Source of the DNA: Oscillibacter faecalis_A
Lineage (GTDB): Bacteria > Bacillota > Clostridia > Oscillospirales > Oscillospiraceae
Assembly: GCF_029218125.1 (NCBI RefSeq)
Contig: NZ_JARFXX010000001.1
Coordinates: 124,001 to 188,000, forward strand
Direction of reading: 5' to 3'
Length of the DNA stretch: 64,000 nt
The notes beneath the pieces were generated by a model that saw only the letters and a list, made by a program, of their open reading frames with translations, did no database searches and had not been told where the DNA came from. Shown here one piece after another: positions 29,647-37,626 of this stretch (the first letter of the stretch is position 1; every line of letters starts with the position of its first letter). A program made the translations under genes and the position numbers.

Positions 29647-31475
29647 TTTTCCACACGCCCCCCCTTGAAGATTCCGTAGCCGAAGTGGTCGCAGCGCAGG
29701 CACCGTCCGGCCTCCTGCGCCACCTCCTCGTCCGTCATGGAGCATTCCATGCAGTCAAAGTCGCACTTGCGCTCGCTGGCCTCCCGCTCCCGGCAGTCCA
29801 CCCGGCCTCGGGGCCGGATATCCTCGCACCGGGGCGTGGGAATCTCCACATCGGCCTCGATCTCATGGTGGAAGCCCAGATAATCGTCAATATTGTCGGC
29901 AGCGGCCTTACCGGCCGCAATGGCCCGCACTACCGTGGCGGGGCCGCTGACACAGTCGCCGCCGGCAAACACACCGTCCAGCTCCGGAAGCTGTGTGCTG
30001 GAATAGGCCAGCAGCGTGCCGCCCCGCTGAATCTTGATGCCCGCCTGCTCAAAGCCCTTGGACTCAATGCCCTGTCCGATGGCAACGATGATGATGTCCG
30101 CCGGAATCCGCACTGGCTCCACAGAGGCCGTGTTGGGCCGGGGACGTCCCGCCTTATCCACCTCGCCGATGAGCTGGGGCTGCGCCCAAAGGGCCGTAGC
30201 GCGGCCATCCTCCACCTCCACCCGGAGAGGCGCGTGGAGAGTCAGAATCTCGGCACCCTCGGCAATGGCGCCCTCTACCTCCTCCACCTGCGCGGTCATA
30301 TCCTCCTGCCGGCGGCGGTATACACACGTTACCCGCTGGGCGCCGAGGCGGACGGCGCTGCGGGTCACGTCCATGGCAACGTTGCCGCCGCCGATGACCG
30401 CCACGTTCATGCCGGTGAAGTCCGGCATCTCGTTATCGCCGATATGCCGCAGCATATCCACGGCGGACATGACGCCGATGGCATCCTCGCCCTCGATACC
30501 CACCTTTTTATCCGTGTGGGCGCCGATGGAAAGATACAGCGCGTCATACTGGCCCCGGAGCTGCTCCAGCGTCAGATCGCCGCCGATGTCCACCTCGGTA
30601 TGTACCTCGATGCCAAGGGAAAGGATGGAACGAATTTCTCCGTCCAGCTTTTCCCGGGGGAAACGGTAGCTGGGAATGCCGTAGCGCATCATGCCGCCAA
30701 GCTGGCGGCGCTTTTCATACACCGTGACCTTATGGCCCATGAGGGACAGGTAATACGCGGCGGAAAGGCCGCTGGGGCCGCCGCCCACCACGGCCACCCG
30801 CTTACCGGTGGACGGTGCGGGGGCAGGCTGGGGCACCTCTCCCGCCCGGTCCACGGCGGCCCGCTTCAGGCCCCGGATGTTGATGGCGTCATCCACCATG
30901 TTCCGGCGGCAGCGGGACTCGCAGGGGTGCTCGCAGATATAGGCGCAGGCCGTGGGGAAGGGATTGTCCTTGCGGATGAGCCGCACGGCGTCCGCAAAGC
31001 GGCCCGCCTTGACCAAGGCAATATAACCCGGGATATCCACCCCGGCGGGACACATGGCCACGCAGGGCACAGGGTTTCGCAGCGTACCGAGGCAGCGGTG
31101 GTGGAGGATATGCTCCTCAAAATCCTCCCGAAAGCCCCGGACACTGGTGAGAATCAGGTTTGCGGCGTCAATGCCGATGGCACAGTCCGCCGTGTCCACA
31201 ATGACCTGTGCGGTCTCCTCCAGATGCCGCAGCATCCGCAGATCGGAGTGTCCGTCCAGAATCTCCGAGAGCATATCGGACAACTGGGTCAGTCCGATGC
31301 GGCAGGGAACGCATTTGCCGCAGGTCTGCGCCCGGCACAGGTCCAGTGAGTTCAGCGCCATGTCCACAGGGCACAGACCCGGAGGGCTGGCGGCGATGCG
31401 CCGCTCCATATTGCGGTACATCTGCTCTACGACCGCCTGAGCCCGGTCCGGTGTTTTTACTTCCAGCCTGCTCAT
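29640..31475 (-). CDS. NuoF-type Fe-S / GltD-like flavoprotein fusion, hydrogenase partner
   Basis: 611 residues. Residues 1-115 resemble only the C-terminal Fe-S part of NuoF (CRAQTCGKCVPCRIG) without its FMN/NADH domain. Residues 130-560 are a glutamate-synthase-small-subunit-like flavoprotein: AMCPAGVDIPGYI and CEHPCESRCRR Fe-S region, FAD motif VAVVGGGPSGLSAAY, pyridine-nucleotide motif VAVIGGGNVAMDV, and AGGDCVSGPATVVRAIAAGKAA. A Cys-rich tail (CDFDCMECS...CLRCDHFGYG) follows. It likely moves electrons between NAD(P)H and hydA, possibly with ferredoxin. Start follows AAAGGATG; the stop overlaps hydA. Confidence 0.9.
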   Translation of the reverse strand: MSRLEVKTPDRAQAVVEQMYRNMERRIAASPPGLCPVDMALNSLDLCRAQTCGKCVPCRIGLTQLSDMLSEILDGHSDLRMLRHLEETAQVIVDTADCAIGIDAANLILTSVRGFREDFEEHILHHRCLGTLRNPVPCVAMCPAGVDIPGYIALVKAGRFADAVRLIRKDNPFPTACAYICEHPCESRCRRNMVDDAINIRGLKRAAVDRAGEVPQPAPAPSTGKRVAVVGGGPSGLSAAYYLSLMGHKVTVYEKRRQLGGMMRYGIPSYRFPREKLDGEIRSILSLGIEVHTEVDIGGDLTLEQLRGQYDALYLSIGAHTDKKVGIEGEDAIGVMSAVDMLRHIGDNEMPDFTGMNVAVIGGGNVAMDVTRSAVRLGAQRVTCVYRRRQEDMTAQVEEVEGAIAEGAEILTLHAPLRVEVEDGRATALWAQPQLIGEVDKAGRPRPNTASVEPVRIPADIIIVAIGQGIESKGFEQAGIKIQRGGTLLAYSSTQLPELDGVFAGGDCVSGPATVVRAIAAGKAAADNIDDYLGFHHEIEADVEIPTPRCEDIRPRGRVDCREREASERKCDFDCMECSMTDEEVAQEAGRCLRCDHFGYGIFKGGRVEKW

Positions 31476-31521
31476 TTCCTAATCATCCTTTCCTGTCAGC
31501 TTCCTGTACTGAGTGGAATCT

Positions 31522-31584
31522 ATTATAGTCTTTTGTAAGCAAAAATCAAGTTTTGCTTCCCTTTTGACAATCGTAAACGTTTAC
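31522..31584 (-). promoter_or_regulatory. Hydrogenase operon promoter with upstream LacI-type palindrome
   Basis: Leftward TTGATT (31544-31549), 16-bp spacer, TATAAT (31522-31527). About 24 bp upstream of the -35 is the perfect palindrome GTAAACGTTTAC (31573-31584), resembling the operator at gap (AAACG half-sites). Upstream placement could mean activation or looping; it also lies in front of the rightward HMA gene. Confidence 0.75.
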
Positions 31585-31607
31585 CCATTGTCCTGCAAAA
31601 GATTTTC

Positions 31608-31636
31608 TTGCAGTTGCCGCGGTGCTGTGCTACAAT
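31608..31636 (+). promoter_or_regulatory. Promoter of the HMA-domain gene
   Basis: TTGCAG (31608-31613), 17-bp spacer, TACAAT (31631-31636). Confidence 0.65.
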
Positions 31637-31748
31637 ACCGGCAGGCAAATGGGAGGCTCTTTTCTTTTGCCTTGCGGTTAGAGTTATCTTACTTGCGTTT
31701 GACAGTCTATTTCGCGGGCGCGAGCCCGCCGATCAGGAGGTAATTTTT

Positions 31749-32009
31749 ATGACACAGACCACTTTGAAAATTGACGGTATGATGTGCGGAATGTGCGAGA
31801 GCCACATCAACGATGCCATCCGCAAGGAATTCCCGGTCAAAAAGGTCACGGCTTCTCACAGCAAGGGGATCTGCGTGATTATTTCCGACGCGCCGCTGGA
31901 TGAGGCAAAGCTCCGCAAGACCATTGACGATACCGGCTACACGCTGCTGGAGGTCCAGTCCGAGCCCTATGAGAAGAAGGGCGGCCTGTTCGGGCTGTTC
32001 CATCATTAA
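31749..32009 (+). CDS. HMA-domain protein, MCGMC motif
   Basis: 86-residue heavy-metal-associated protein. The metal loop is DGMMCGMCESHIN, a CxxC flanked by methionines, as in copper-handling HMA domains. The tail EKKGGLFGLFHH is short and ends in two His. Stand-alone gene with its own promoter and terminator, divergent from the hydrogenase operon. Function as a metal (perhaps copper) carrier is inferred from the family. Start follows AGGAGGTAATTTTT. Confidence 0.85.
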   Translation: MTQTTLKIDGMMCGMCESHINDAIRKEFPVKKVTASHSKGICVIISDAPLDEAKLRKTIDDTGYTLLEVQSEPYEKKGGLFGLFHH

Positions 32010-32094
32010 CGCAGTTTTGCTCCCGCAGCTTCTCACGGCTTCTTTGCAGCTCCGAAAATTTGAAGCGGCGGCACGAACCGGTTTCCACTTTGTC

Positions 32095-32123
32095 GAAAAG
32101 AGCGCCCTTCGGCGCTCTTTTTT
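32095..32123 (+). terminator. Terminator of the HMA gene
   Basis: AAAAGAGCGCC / GGCGCTCTTTT stem with CTTC loop, followed by a T run. Confidence 0.88.
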
Positions 32124-32124
32124 G

Positions 32125-32153
32125 TTGTAACTGCCGCCGCTGTGCTGTATAAT
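32125..32153 (+). promoter_or_regulatory. Promoter of the SPFH-zinc ribbon-TPM operon
   Basis: TTGTAA (32125-32130), 17-bp spacer, TATAAT (32148-32153). Confidence 0.75.
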
Positions 32154-32200
32154 GGGCTTAGATCGCGCACAGCAGCGCGGCCACGAAAGGAGAACGTACC

Positions 32201-33526
32201 ATGGGACTGATCAAAGCGGCATCCGGTGCCGCCGGCGGCGTGCTGGCGGACCAGTGGAAGGAATATTTTTACTGTGAGGCGCTGAGCGCCGATACGTTGG
32301 CGGTGAAGGGCCGCAAAAAGATCACGGGCCGTTCCAGCAACTATAAGGGCGATGAGAACATCATCACCTCCGGCTCTGTCATTGCCGTGGCGGACGGACA
32401 GTGTATGCTCATTGTGGATCAGGGCAAGGTGGCGGAGGTCTGCGCCGAGCCCGGCGAATTTGTCTATGACGCCTCCACGGAGCCCAGCATTTTCGCCGGC
32501 CATCTGGGCGAGAGCATCGGAAAGGTGTTCCAGAACATCGGCAAGCGCTTTACCTTCGGCGGCGAGGCCCCCAAGGACCAGCGCGTCTATTATATCAACA
32601 CCAAAGAGATCACCGGCAATAAATACGGCACCGCCAGTCCCGTTCCCTTCCGGGTGGTGGACCAGCGAGCCGGTATCGACATGGATGTGGGCGTTCGCTG
32701 CTTCGGCGAGTACAGTTACCATATCTCCAACCCCCTGCTGTTTTACACCAATGTCTGCGGCAACGTGACGGAGGACTATCCCCGCTCCACGCTGGACAGC
32801 CAGTTGAAAACGGAGCTGCTCACCGCCCTCCAGCCCGCCTTTGCCAAAATCAGCGAACTGGGCATCCGCTACTCCGCCCTCCCCGGTCACGCCATGGAGC
32901 TGGCCGACACGCTGAACCAGATTCTCAGCGCCAAATGGCGGGAGCTGCGGGGCGTGGAGATCGTCTCCTGCGGCGTTTCCAGCGTCACCGCCAATGAGGA
33001 GGACGAAAAGACCATCAAGGAGCTCCAGCGCAATGCGGCCTTTATCGACCCCGCTCGGGGCGCCGCGCATCTGGTGGCCAGTCAGGGCGACGCCATGAAA
33101 ATGGCGGCCTCCAATCCCAATGCCGGTCCCGCCATGGCGTTCATGGGGATGAATATGGCCGGTCAGGTCGGCGGCACCAACGCCCAGACACTTTATCAAA
33201 TGGGACAGCAGCAGGCGGCACAGGCCCAACAGGCCCCGCAGGCCGCCGCTCCCGCAGCGGAGTGCTGGCGGTGCGCCTGCGGCGCGGAGAACACCGGAAA
33301 ATTCTGCGTGGAATGCGGAAAGCCCCGGCCCGCTGCCGGTTGGAAATGCAGTCGGTGCGGCGCGATGAACGAGGGCAAGTTCTGCGCCGAATGCGGGGCA
33401 CCCCGCCCCGCTGAGGAGCGCCGGTACCGTTGCAGCAAGTGCGGCTGGGAACCGAAGGCCCCCGGCAACCCGCCCAAGTTCTGCCCGGAGTGCGGCGATC
33501 CCTTCAACGATGGCGACCTGATCTGA
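32201..33526 (+). CDS. SPFH-domain protein with C-terminal zinc ribbons (YdjI-like)
   Basis: 441 residues. Residues 1-310 form the virion-core/YdjI-type SPFH domain (VFQNIGKRFTFGGEAPKDQRVYYINTKEI in part), then an Ala/Gln-rich linker, then three zinc ribbons (CRCACGAENTGKFCVECG, CSRCGAMNEGKFCAECG, CSKCGWEP...CPECG). In Bacillus subtilis YdjI acts with YdjG and YdjH at the membrane with PspA. Here the three homologues follow one another but no pspA is present in the window. Start follows AAAGGAG. Confidence 0.87.
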   Translation: MGLIKAASGAAGGVLADQWKEYFYCEALSADTLAVKGRKKITGRSSNYKGDENIITSGSVIAVADGQCMLIVDQGKVAEVCAEPGEFVYDASTEPSIFAGHLGESIGKVFQNIGKRFTFGGEAPKDQRVYYINTKEITGNKYGTASPVPFRVVDQRAGIDMDVGVRCFGEYSYHISNPLLFYTNVCGNVTEDYPRSTLDSQLKTELLTALQPAFAKISELGIRYSALPGHAMELADTLNQILSAKWRELRGVEIVSCGVSSVTANEEDEKTIKELQRNAAFIDPARGAAHLVASQGDAMKMAASNPNAGPAMAFMGMNMAGQVGGTNAQTLYQMGQQQAAQAQQAPQAAAPAAECWRCACGAENTGKFCVECGKPRPAAGWKCSRCGAMNEGKFCAECGAPRPAEERRYRCSKCGWEPKAPGNPPKFCPECGDPFNDGDLI

Positions 33527-33559
33527 GCCGGCACGGCACAGATCTGAAAGGAGGGACTT

Positions 33560-34684
33560 ATGTCCACACAGGTCACAGAATTTAAATGTCCCGCCTGCAC
33601 GGCGCCTCTGCGCTACGCGCAGGACACTGGGCGGTTGGAGTGCGATTACTGCGGCAGCAGCTATACGGTGGAGGAGGCCGAGGCCTTCAGCGAGGAAAAG
33701 CAGAAGCAGGCGGAGGAAGCCTTTCAAAAGGAGGCCGAGGCAGCCAAGGCGGACGCCGGACAGTGGGACGCGCCGGAGGCGCAGGGCGATTGGGGCGCTG
33801 ACGCCGCCCACCTGAAAACCTACCACTGCCCCTCCTGCGGCGCGGAGCTGATCTGCGACGAGGCCACCGCCGCCACCTCCTGTCCCTACTGCGGCAACAA
33901 CACTATCATCCCCGGCCAGTTCACCGGCGCACTGAAGCCCGATCTCATCATCCCCTTCAAGGTGGGGCGGGAGGAGGCCCTCAGCACCCTGCGGGCCCAC
34001 TACAAGGGCAAGCGGCTGCTGCCTAAGCGCTTCTCCGATGAGAACCATATTCAGGAGATCAAGGGCGTCTATGTGCCGTTCTGGCTCTTTGACGGACAGG
34101 CGGAGGCGGATGTGGATTTCATGGCCACCCGCAGCAGCGTCATTGTCACCGGCCGGGAGCGCATCACCACCACCCGGCACTTTGCTCTGCGCCGGGCGGG
34201 GACCGTGAGCTTTGAAAAAATTCCGGCGGACGCCTCCCGGAAAATGCCGGACGATTACATGGACGCGCTGGAACCCTTTGACTACGGCGAGCTGAAGGAA
34301 TTTTCCACCGCGTACCTCCCGGGCTTTTTCGCGGATATTCCCGATGTCAGCATTGAGGAATGCAGCCCCCGGGCGGAGCAGCGGGCGGAGAGCACCGCCA
34401 TCGATGCCATGGAGCGTCAAGCCGTAGGCTATGAGACCTGCATGCCGGTGAAAAAGGAGGCCCATCTGCGCCGGGGCAAGGTCCGCTGTGCGCTGATGCC
34501 GGTCTGGCTCCTCAGTACGCAGTGGGAGGGGAAAAACTTCCTTTTTGCCATGAACGGCCAGACCGGGAAGATGGTCAGCGACCTGCCGGTCTCCCGGAAG
34601 CGGTACTGGACATGGTGGGCCGGAATTACGGCGGGCATTTCCGCAGCGGTGGCCCTTGTGGGCGCCGTGGCGGCGGCATTGTAA
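33560..34684 (+). CDS. TFIIB-type zinc-ribbon protein with C-terminal TM (YdjG-like)
   Basis: 374 residues. First zinc ribbon FKCPACTAPLRYAQDTGRLECDYCG, an acidic helical linker, second ribbon YHCPSCGAEL...CPYCGN, a conserved middle domain (ALKPDLIIPFKVGREEAL), and a C-terminal membrane helix near 350-373 (WAGITAGISAAVALVGAVAAA). Layout matches B. subtilis YdjG. Second gene of the operon. Start follows AAAGGAGG. Confidence 0.85.
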   Translation: MSTQVTEFKCPACTAPLRYAQDTGRLECDYCGSSYTVEEAEAFSEEKQKQAEEAFQKEAEAAKADAGQWDAPEAQGDWGADAAHLKTYHCPSCGAELICDEATAATSCPYCGNNTIIPGQFTGALKPDLIIPFKVGREEALSTLRAHYKGKRLLPKRFSDENHIQEIKGVYVPFWLFDGQAEADVDFMATRSSVIVTGRERITTTRHFALRRAGTVSFEKIPADASRKMPDDYMDALEPFDYGELKEFSTAYLPGFFADIPDVSIEECSPRAEQRAESTAIDAMERQAVGYETCMPVKKEAHLRRGKVRCALMPVWLLSTQWEGKNFLFAMNGQTGKMVSDLPVSRKRYWTWWAGITAGISAAVALVGAVAAAL

Positions 34685-34697
34685 GGAGGTGGGACGC

Positions 34698-35540
34698 ATG
34701 AAACGCTTTTTCGCGTATGCAACGCTCCTGCTTCTATCCCTGTGCCTCACTGTACCGGCGCTGGCGGCAGGCCCCGCCATAACAGAGGGCGCAGCCGTTA
34801 CCGACCTTGGCGGCGTCCTGACAGCGGAGGAGCTTGCCTCGCTGGAGGATACCGCCCAGAGCCTTGCCGATGAATACGGCTGCGGCGTTTACGCTTTGCT
34901 GCTTCCGGATTTCACGGTCTACGGCTACGAGGATATTTTTGATTTCGCGCAGGATGTCTTTGAGGAAAACGCGCTGGGACTGGGTGATAGCCAAAACGGC
35001 GTATTGCTGGCGGTGAGTACGGAGACCCGGGACGTCAGCATTGCCGTACACGGCGATAGCGGCAACACGGCCTTTACGGATTACGGCCGGGAGGAGGTGC
35101 TCTACGACGCCTTTCTCTCCGACTTCGGAAATGACGATTGGTACGCGGGTCTGGAGCATTATCTGGACACCTGCGGCTATCTTCTCTCCGAGGCCGCAAA
35201 CGGCACGCCGGTGGATGTGGAGCCGGAGGAGCCTGTGAGCTTCGGCGCGGCCTTCGCTTCCTTCTTCGCCATGGCCCTGATTCCGGCGGCGATCATTGCC
35301 TTCATTGCCTGCGGCATTATGAAGGGACACATGAAGACCGCCCGCCGGGCGGTAAACGCCGGAGCGTATATGACCAGCGCCGTGCAGCTGAAGGTGCGGA
35401 CGGACCACTACCTCCACTCCACCACGCTGCGTACCCCCATTGCCCCGCCGCCCAGCAGCAATCACCGCCCCAGCGGCGGCTACCGGGGCGGCACCACTGT
35501 CAACAGCCGAGGCTTTTCCGGCAGCAGCCGGAAGTTTTGA
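34698..35540 (+). CDS. TPM-domain membrane protein (YdjH-like)
   Basis: 280 residues. Signal or N-terminal anchor (residues 4-25), TPM domain (VTDLGGVLTAEELASLEDTAQSLADEYG...) facing outside, one membrane helix near 190-210, then a Ser/Gly/Arg-rich tail ending SSRKF. TPM proteins include YgcG and PsbP-associated phosphatase-like folds; enzymatic activity is unproven here. Third gene of the YdjIGH-like operon; start follows AAGGAGGTGGGACGC. Confidence 0.87.
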   Translation: MKRFFAYATLLLLSLCLTVPALAAGPAITEGAAVTDLGGVLTAEELASLEDTAQSLADEYGCGVYALLLPDFTVYGYEDIFDFAQDVFEENALGLGDSQNGVLLAVSTETRDVSIAVHGDSGNTAFTDYGREEVLYDAFLSDFGNDDWYAGLEHYLDTCGYLLSEAANGTPVDVEPEEPVSFGAAFASFFAMALIPAAIIAFIACGIMKGHMKTARRAVNAGAYMTSAVQLKVRTDHYLHSTTLRTPIAPPPSSNHRPSGGYRGGTTVNSRGFSGSSRKF

Positions 35541-35572
35541 GGATAATTTTTTTAAAGTAAAGGAGAACAATG

Positions 35573-35800
35573 ATGGACGACCCTATTCTTGAGATTGAGC
35601 TGGAGGACTGCCCCGTGTGCCGAGGTGTCGGCGCCATTGAGGATGAGCAGAACTGGTGCGTTTACGTGATGTGTATGGACTGCGGCACAGAAACGGCCCA
35701 TGTCGATTACAAGACGCCAGAGGAACGGCTGATCGCCGCTCAGCAGGCCGCTCACCTGTGGAACATCGGCAAGGTGGTACACACCGGTGCCTGCGACTGA
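35573..35800 (+). CDS. Lar-like small zinc-finger protein
   Basis: 75-residue protein with the Lar (restriction alleviation) domain pattern: LEDCPVCRGVGAIED, VMCMDCGTETAHV, and a C-terminal AAHLWN. Two CxxC pairs likely bind zinc. Lar proteins are usually phage-encoded, but no phage genes surround this one. Two adjacent ATGs (35570, 35573); the second has better spacing from AAAGGAG. Function here unknown. Confidence 0.72.
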   Translation: MDDPILEIELEDCPVCRGVGAIEDEQNWCVYVMCMDCGTETAHVDYKTPEERLIAAQQAAHLWNIGKVVHTGACD

Positions 35801-35856
35801 CGTAAAAACACACTGCGCGAAGCAGACAGCCAAAGCACGGCGTAATCTATCGAAAT

Positions 35857-35886
35857 AAAAGGAGGGCCAACGGCCCTCCTTTTTTT
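35857..35886. terminator. Bidirectional terminator between the Lar-like gene and bioY
   Basis: AAAAGGAGGGCC-AAC-GGCCCTCCTTTT followed by further T; overlaps the bioY stop region. Confidence 0.9.
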
Positions 35887-36442
35887 ATGACCGCGTATAG
35901 CCCGCCTTTTCCAAGCAGCGCAGCAGCGGCGGCGCAGCCAGCGTGACGATGGCCAGCTTGATGAGATCGCCGGGGATGAACACCGCCATTTTCATCACCA
36001 GCGCCGCCAGCGTGGCGTCCGAGCCGAGGTACAGCCGCATAATAAGGTACATATACGGCACGCCGACAAGGTACAGCACAAGGTCTCCCACCAGCGCCGC
36101 CAGAAAAACGGCGGGATGGCTGTGATGACGGGCTGTCAGCGCGCCGATGACCGCCGCAGCGGGAATCAGCCCCAGCAAAAAGCCGAAGCTGGGCTGAAGC
36201 ACATAGCCGATGCCGCCGCCCTGCGTAAAGACCGGCAGGCCCAAAAGGCCGATAGCTACATACAATAGCTGGGACACCGCTCCCCATTTCCAGCCCAGCA
36301 GCACACCGGCAAACGCGGTAAAGAGGAACTGAAGCGTGATGGATGTAATGCCCACCGGAATCTGAAGCCACGCGCCGATGGCGGTCAGCGCCCCTAACAG
36401 AGCGGCTAAAATCAGGCTGCGTAGGGTACGATGTTGGTTCAT
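35885..36442 (-). CDS. bioY: Biotin ECF transporter S component
   Basis: 185-residue, about six-helix membrane protein of the BioY family. Family marks are ALTAIGAWLQIPVG at the N-terminus, VFTQGGGIGYVLQPSFGFLLG in the middle (the biotin-binding loop) and VFIPGDLIKL near the end. It captures biotin and needs the shared ECF energy module, not encoded here. Divergent from birA across a BirA-type operator. Start follows GGAGG. Confidence 0.95.
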   Translation of the reverse strand: MNQHRTLRSLILAALLGALTAIGAWLQIPVGITSITLQFLFTAFAGVLLGWKWGAVSQLLYVAIGLLGLPVFTQGGGIGYVLQPSFGFLLGLIPAAAVIGALTARHHSHPAVFLAALVGDLVLYLVGVPYMYLIMRLYLGSDATLAALVMKMAVFIPGDLIKLAIVTLAAPPLLRCLEKAGYTRS

Positions 36443-36472
36443 AAACTGCCTCCAAAGAGTGAATTTGCTTGC

Positions 36473-36548
36473 AGTGTAGCAGAGCGCGCCCCGATTGTCA
36501 ACCTTTTTTTAAAATTAAGTTGACAATCGGGGCGATATTTGCTATGAT
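36473..36548. promoter_or_regulatory. BirA operator with two divergent promoters
   Basis: Perfect inverted repeat with 16-bp arms (CGCCCCGATTGTCAAC at 36487-36502, GTTGACAATCGGGGCG at 36519-36534) and a 16-bp AT-rich spacer. Each arm contains a TTGACA -35: rightward TTGACA (36520-36525) with TATGAT (36543-36548) for birA, and leftward TTGACA (36496-36501) with TACACT (36473-36478) for bioY, both with 17-bp spacers. TTGTCAAC-N16-GTTGACAA fits the known BirA site layout. Confidence 0.92.
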
Positions 36549-36573
36549 GTGGAGTATGGGGAGGTATATCATT

Positions 36574-37566
36574 ATGACAAAGGATACGATTCTGAGTTTG
36601 CTGCGCCAAAGCCCCGGGGAATTTGTCTCCGGTGAGGTCATCCGGCAGGCAGCGGGTGTCAGCCGTGCGGCGGTGAGCAAAGCCGTGGCTGTGCTGCGGC
36701 AGGAGGGCCACGAGATCGAATCCGTGACCAACCGCGGCTATCGCCTGATATCTCTTGCTGACAGTCTGCGGCCGGAGGAGCTGCGGCAGCGGCTTACAGG
36801 GCACCACATCGGTCAGGAGATCGTGTGTCTCCCCACCATCGACTCTACCAATAACGAGATCAAGCGCCGGGCCGTCAGCGGCTCCGTGGACGGTCTCGTA
36901 ATTCTTGCCGATCAGCAGACCGGGGGCCGGGGCCGCCGGGGGCGGAGCTTCGTTTCCCCCGCCGGCAAGGGGCTGTACCTTTCGGCGGCGCTAAAGCCCT
37001 ACTGCCCCTTGGAGCGGGTCAGCAGCCTTACCGCTTGGACCGCCGTGGCCCTGTGCGACGCCATTGAACAGGTGTGCGGCGTCCGCCCCGGCATCAAATG
37101 GCCAAACGATTTGGTTTTACAGGATAAAAAGCTCTGCGGCGTGCTGACGGAGATGGAACTGGAGGCGGAAACCGGCAGCCTTGGCTATGTCATCATCGGC
37201 ATTGGAATCAATCTCCGGCAGAATGAGGCGGATTTCGGCCCGGGGGTAGCCCCCACCGCCATTTCCCTTCAGCAGGCGTTGGGTCGCGCCCCAGACCGGA
37301 CGGAACTGGCCGCCGCCGTGCTGCTATCGCTGGACAAGCTGTACCGGGACTTCCCGGAGCGGGCGCAGGGGTATTTGGAGCGCTTCCGCCGGGACTGCCT
37401 GACACTATGCCGCCCTGTACGGGTGCTGTATCCTGGCGGCACCAGAGAGGGCACGGCGGTGGACATCACGGAGGACTTCGGCCTCACCGTCCGCTGGCCG
37501 GACGGAACGGTGGAAGCCGTGACCTCCGGGGAGGTCTCCGTCCGAGGGCTGTACGGGTACGTATAA
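36574..37566 (+). CDS. birA: Bifunctional biotin ligase and biotin-operon repressor
   Basis: 330 residues. N-terminal HTH (residues 5-60, GEVIRQAAGVSRAAVSKAVAVLR), central catalytic domain with the biotinyl-AMP loop QTGGRGRRGRSF and GIKWPNDL...LCGVLTEM, and C-terminal SH3-like domain. It activates biotin and attaches it to carboxylases; holo-repressor binds the adjacent operator and should repress both bioY and itself. Start follows GGGGAGGTATATCATT. Confidence 0.96.
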   Translation: MTKDTILSLLRQSPGEFVSGEVIRQAAGVSRAAVSKAVAVLRQEGHEIESVTNRGYRLISLADSLRPEELRQRLTGHHIGQEIVCLPTIDSTNNEIKRRAVSGSVDGLVILADQQTGGRGRRGRSFVSPAGKGLYLSAALKPYCPLERVSSLTAWTAVALCDAIEQVCGVRPGIKWPNDLVLQDKKLCGVLTEMELEAETGSLGYVIIGIGINLRQNEADFGPGVAPTAISLQQALGRAPDRTELAAAVLLSLDKLYRDFPERAQGYLERFRRDCLTLCRPVRVLYPGGTREGTAVDITEDFGLTVRWPDGTVEAVTSGEVSVRGLYGYV

Positions 37567-37626
37567 GAGAATAAAATTTGGCTGCGGACCTGTGGGCCCA
37601 CGCTGAAAGGTGAAAGGAACGCCATT

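Noticed and set aside
29685..31349. Long rightward open frame opposite the hydrogenase partner gene
   Set aside because: Antisense shadow; the leftward protein has cofactor motifs throughout.
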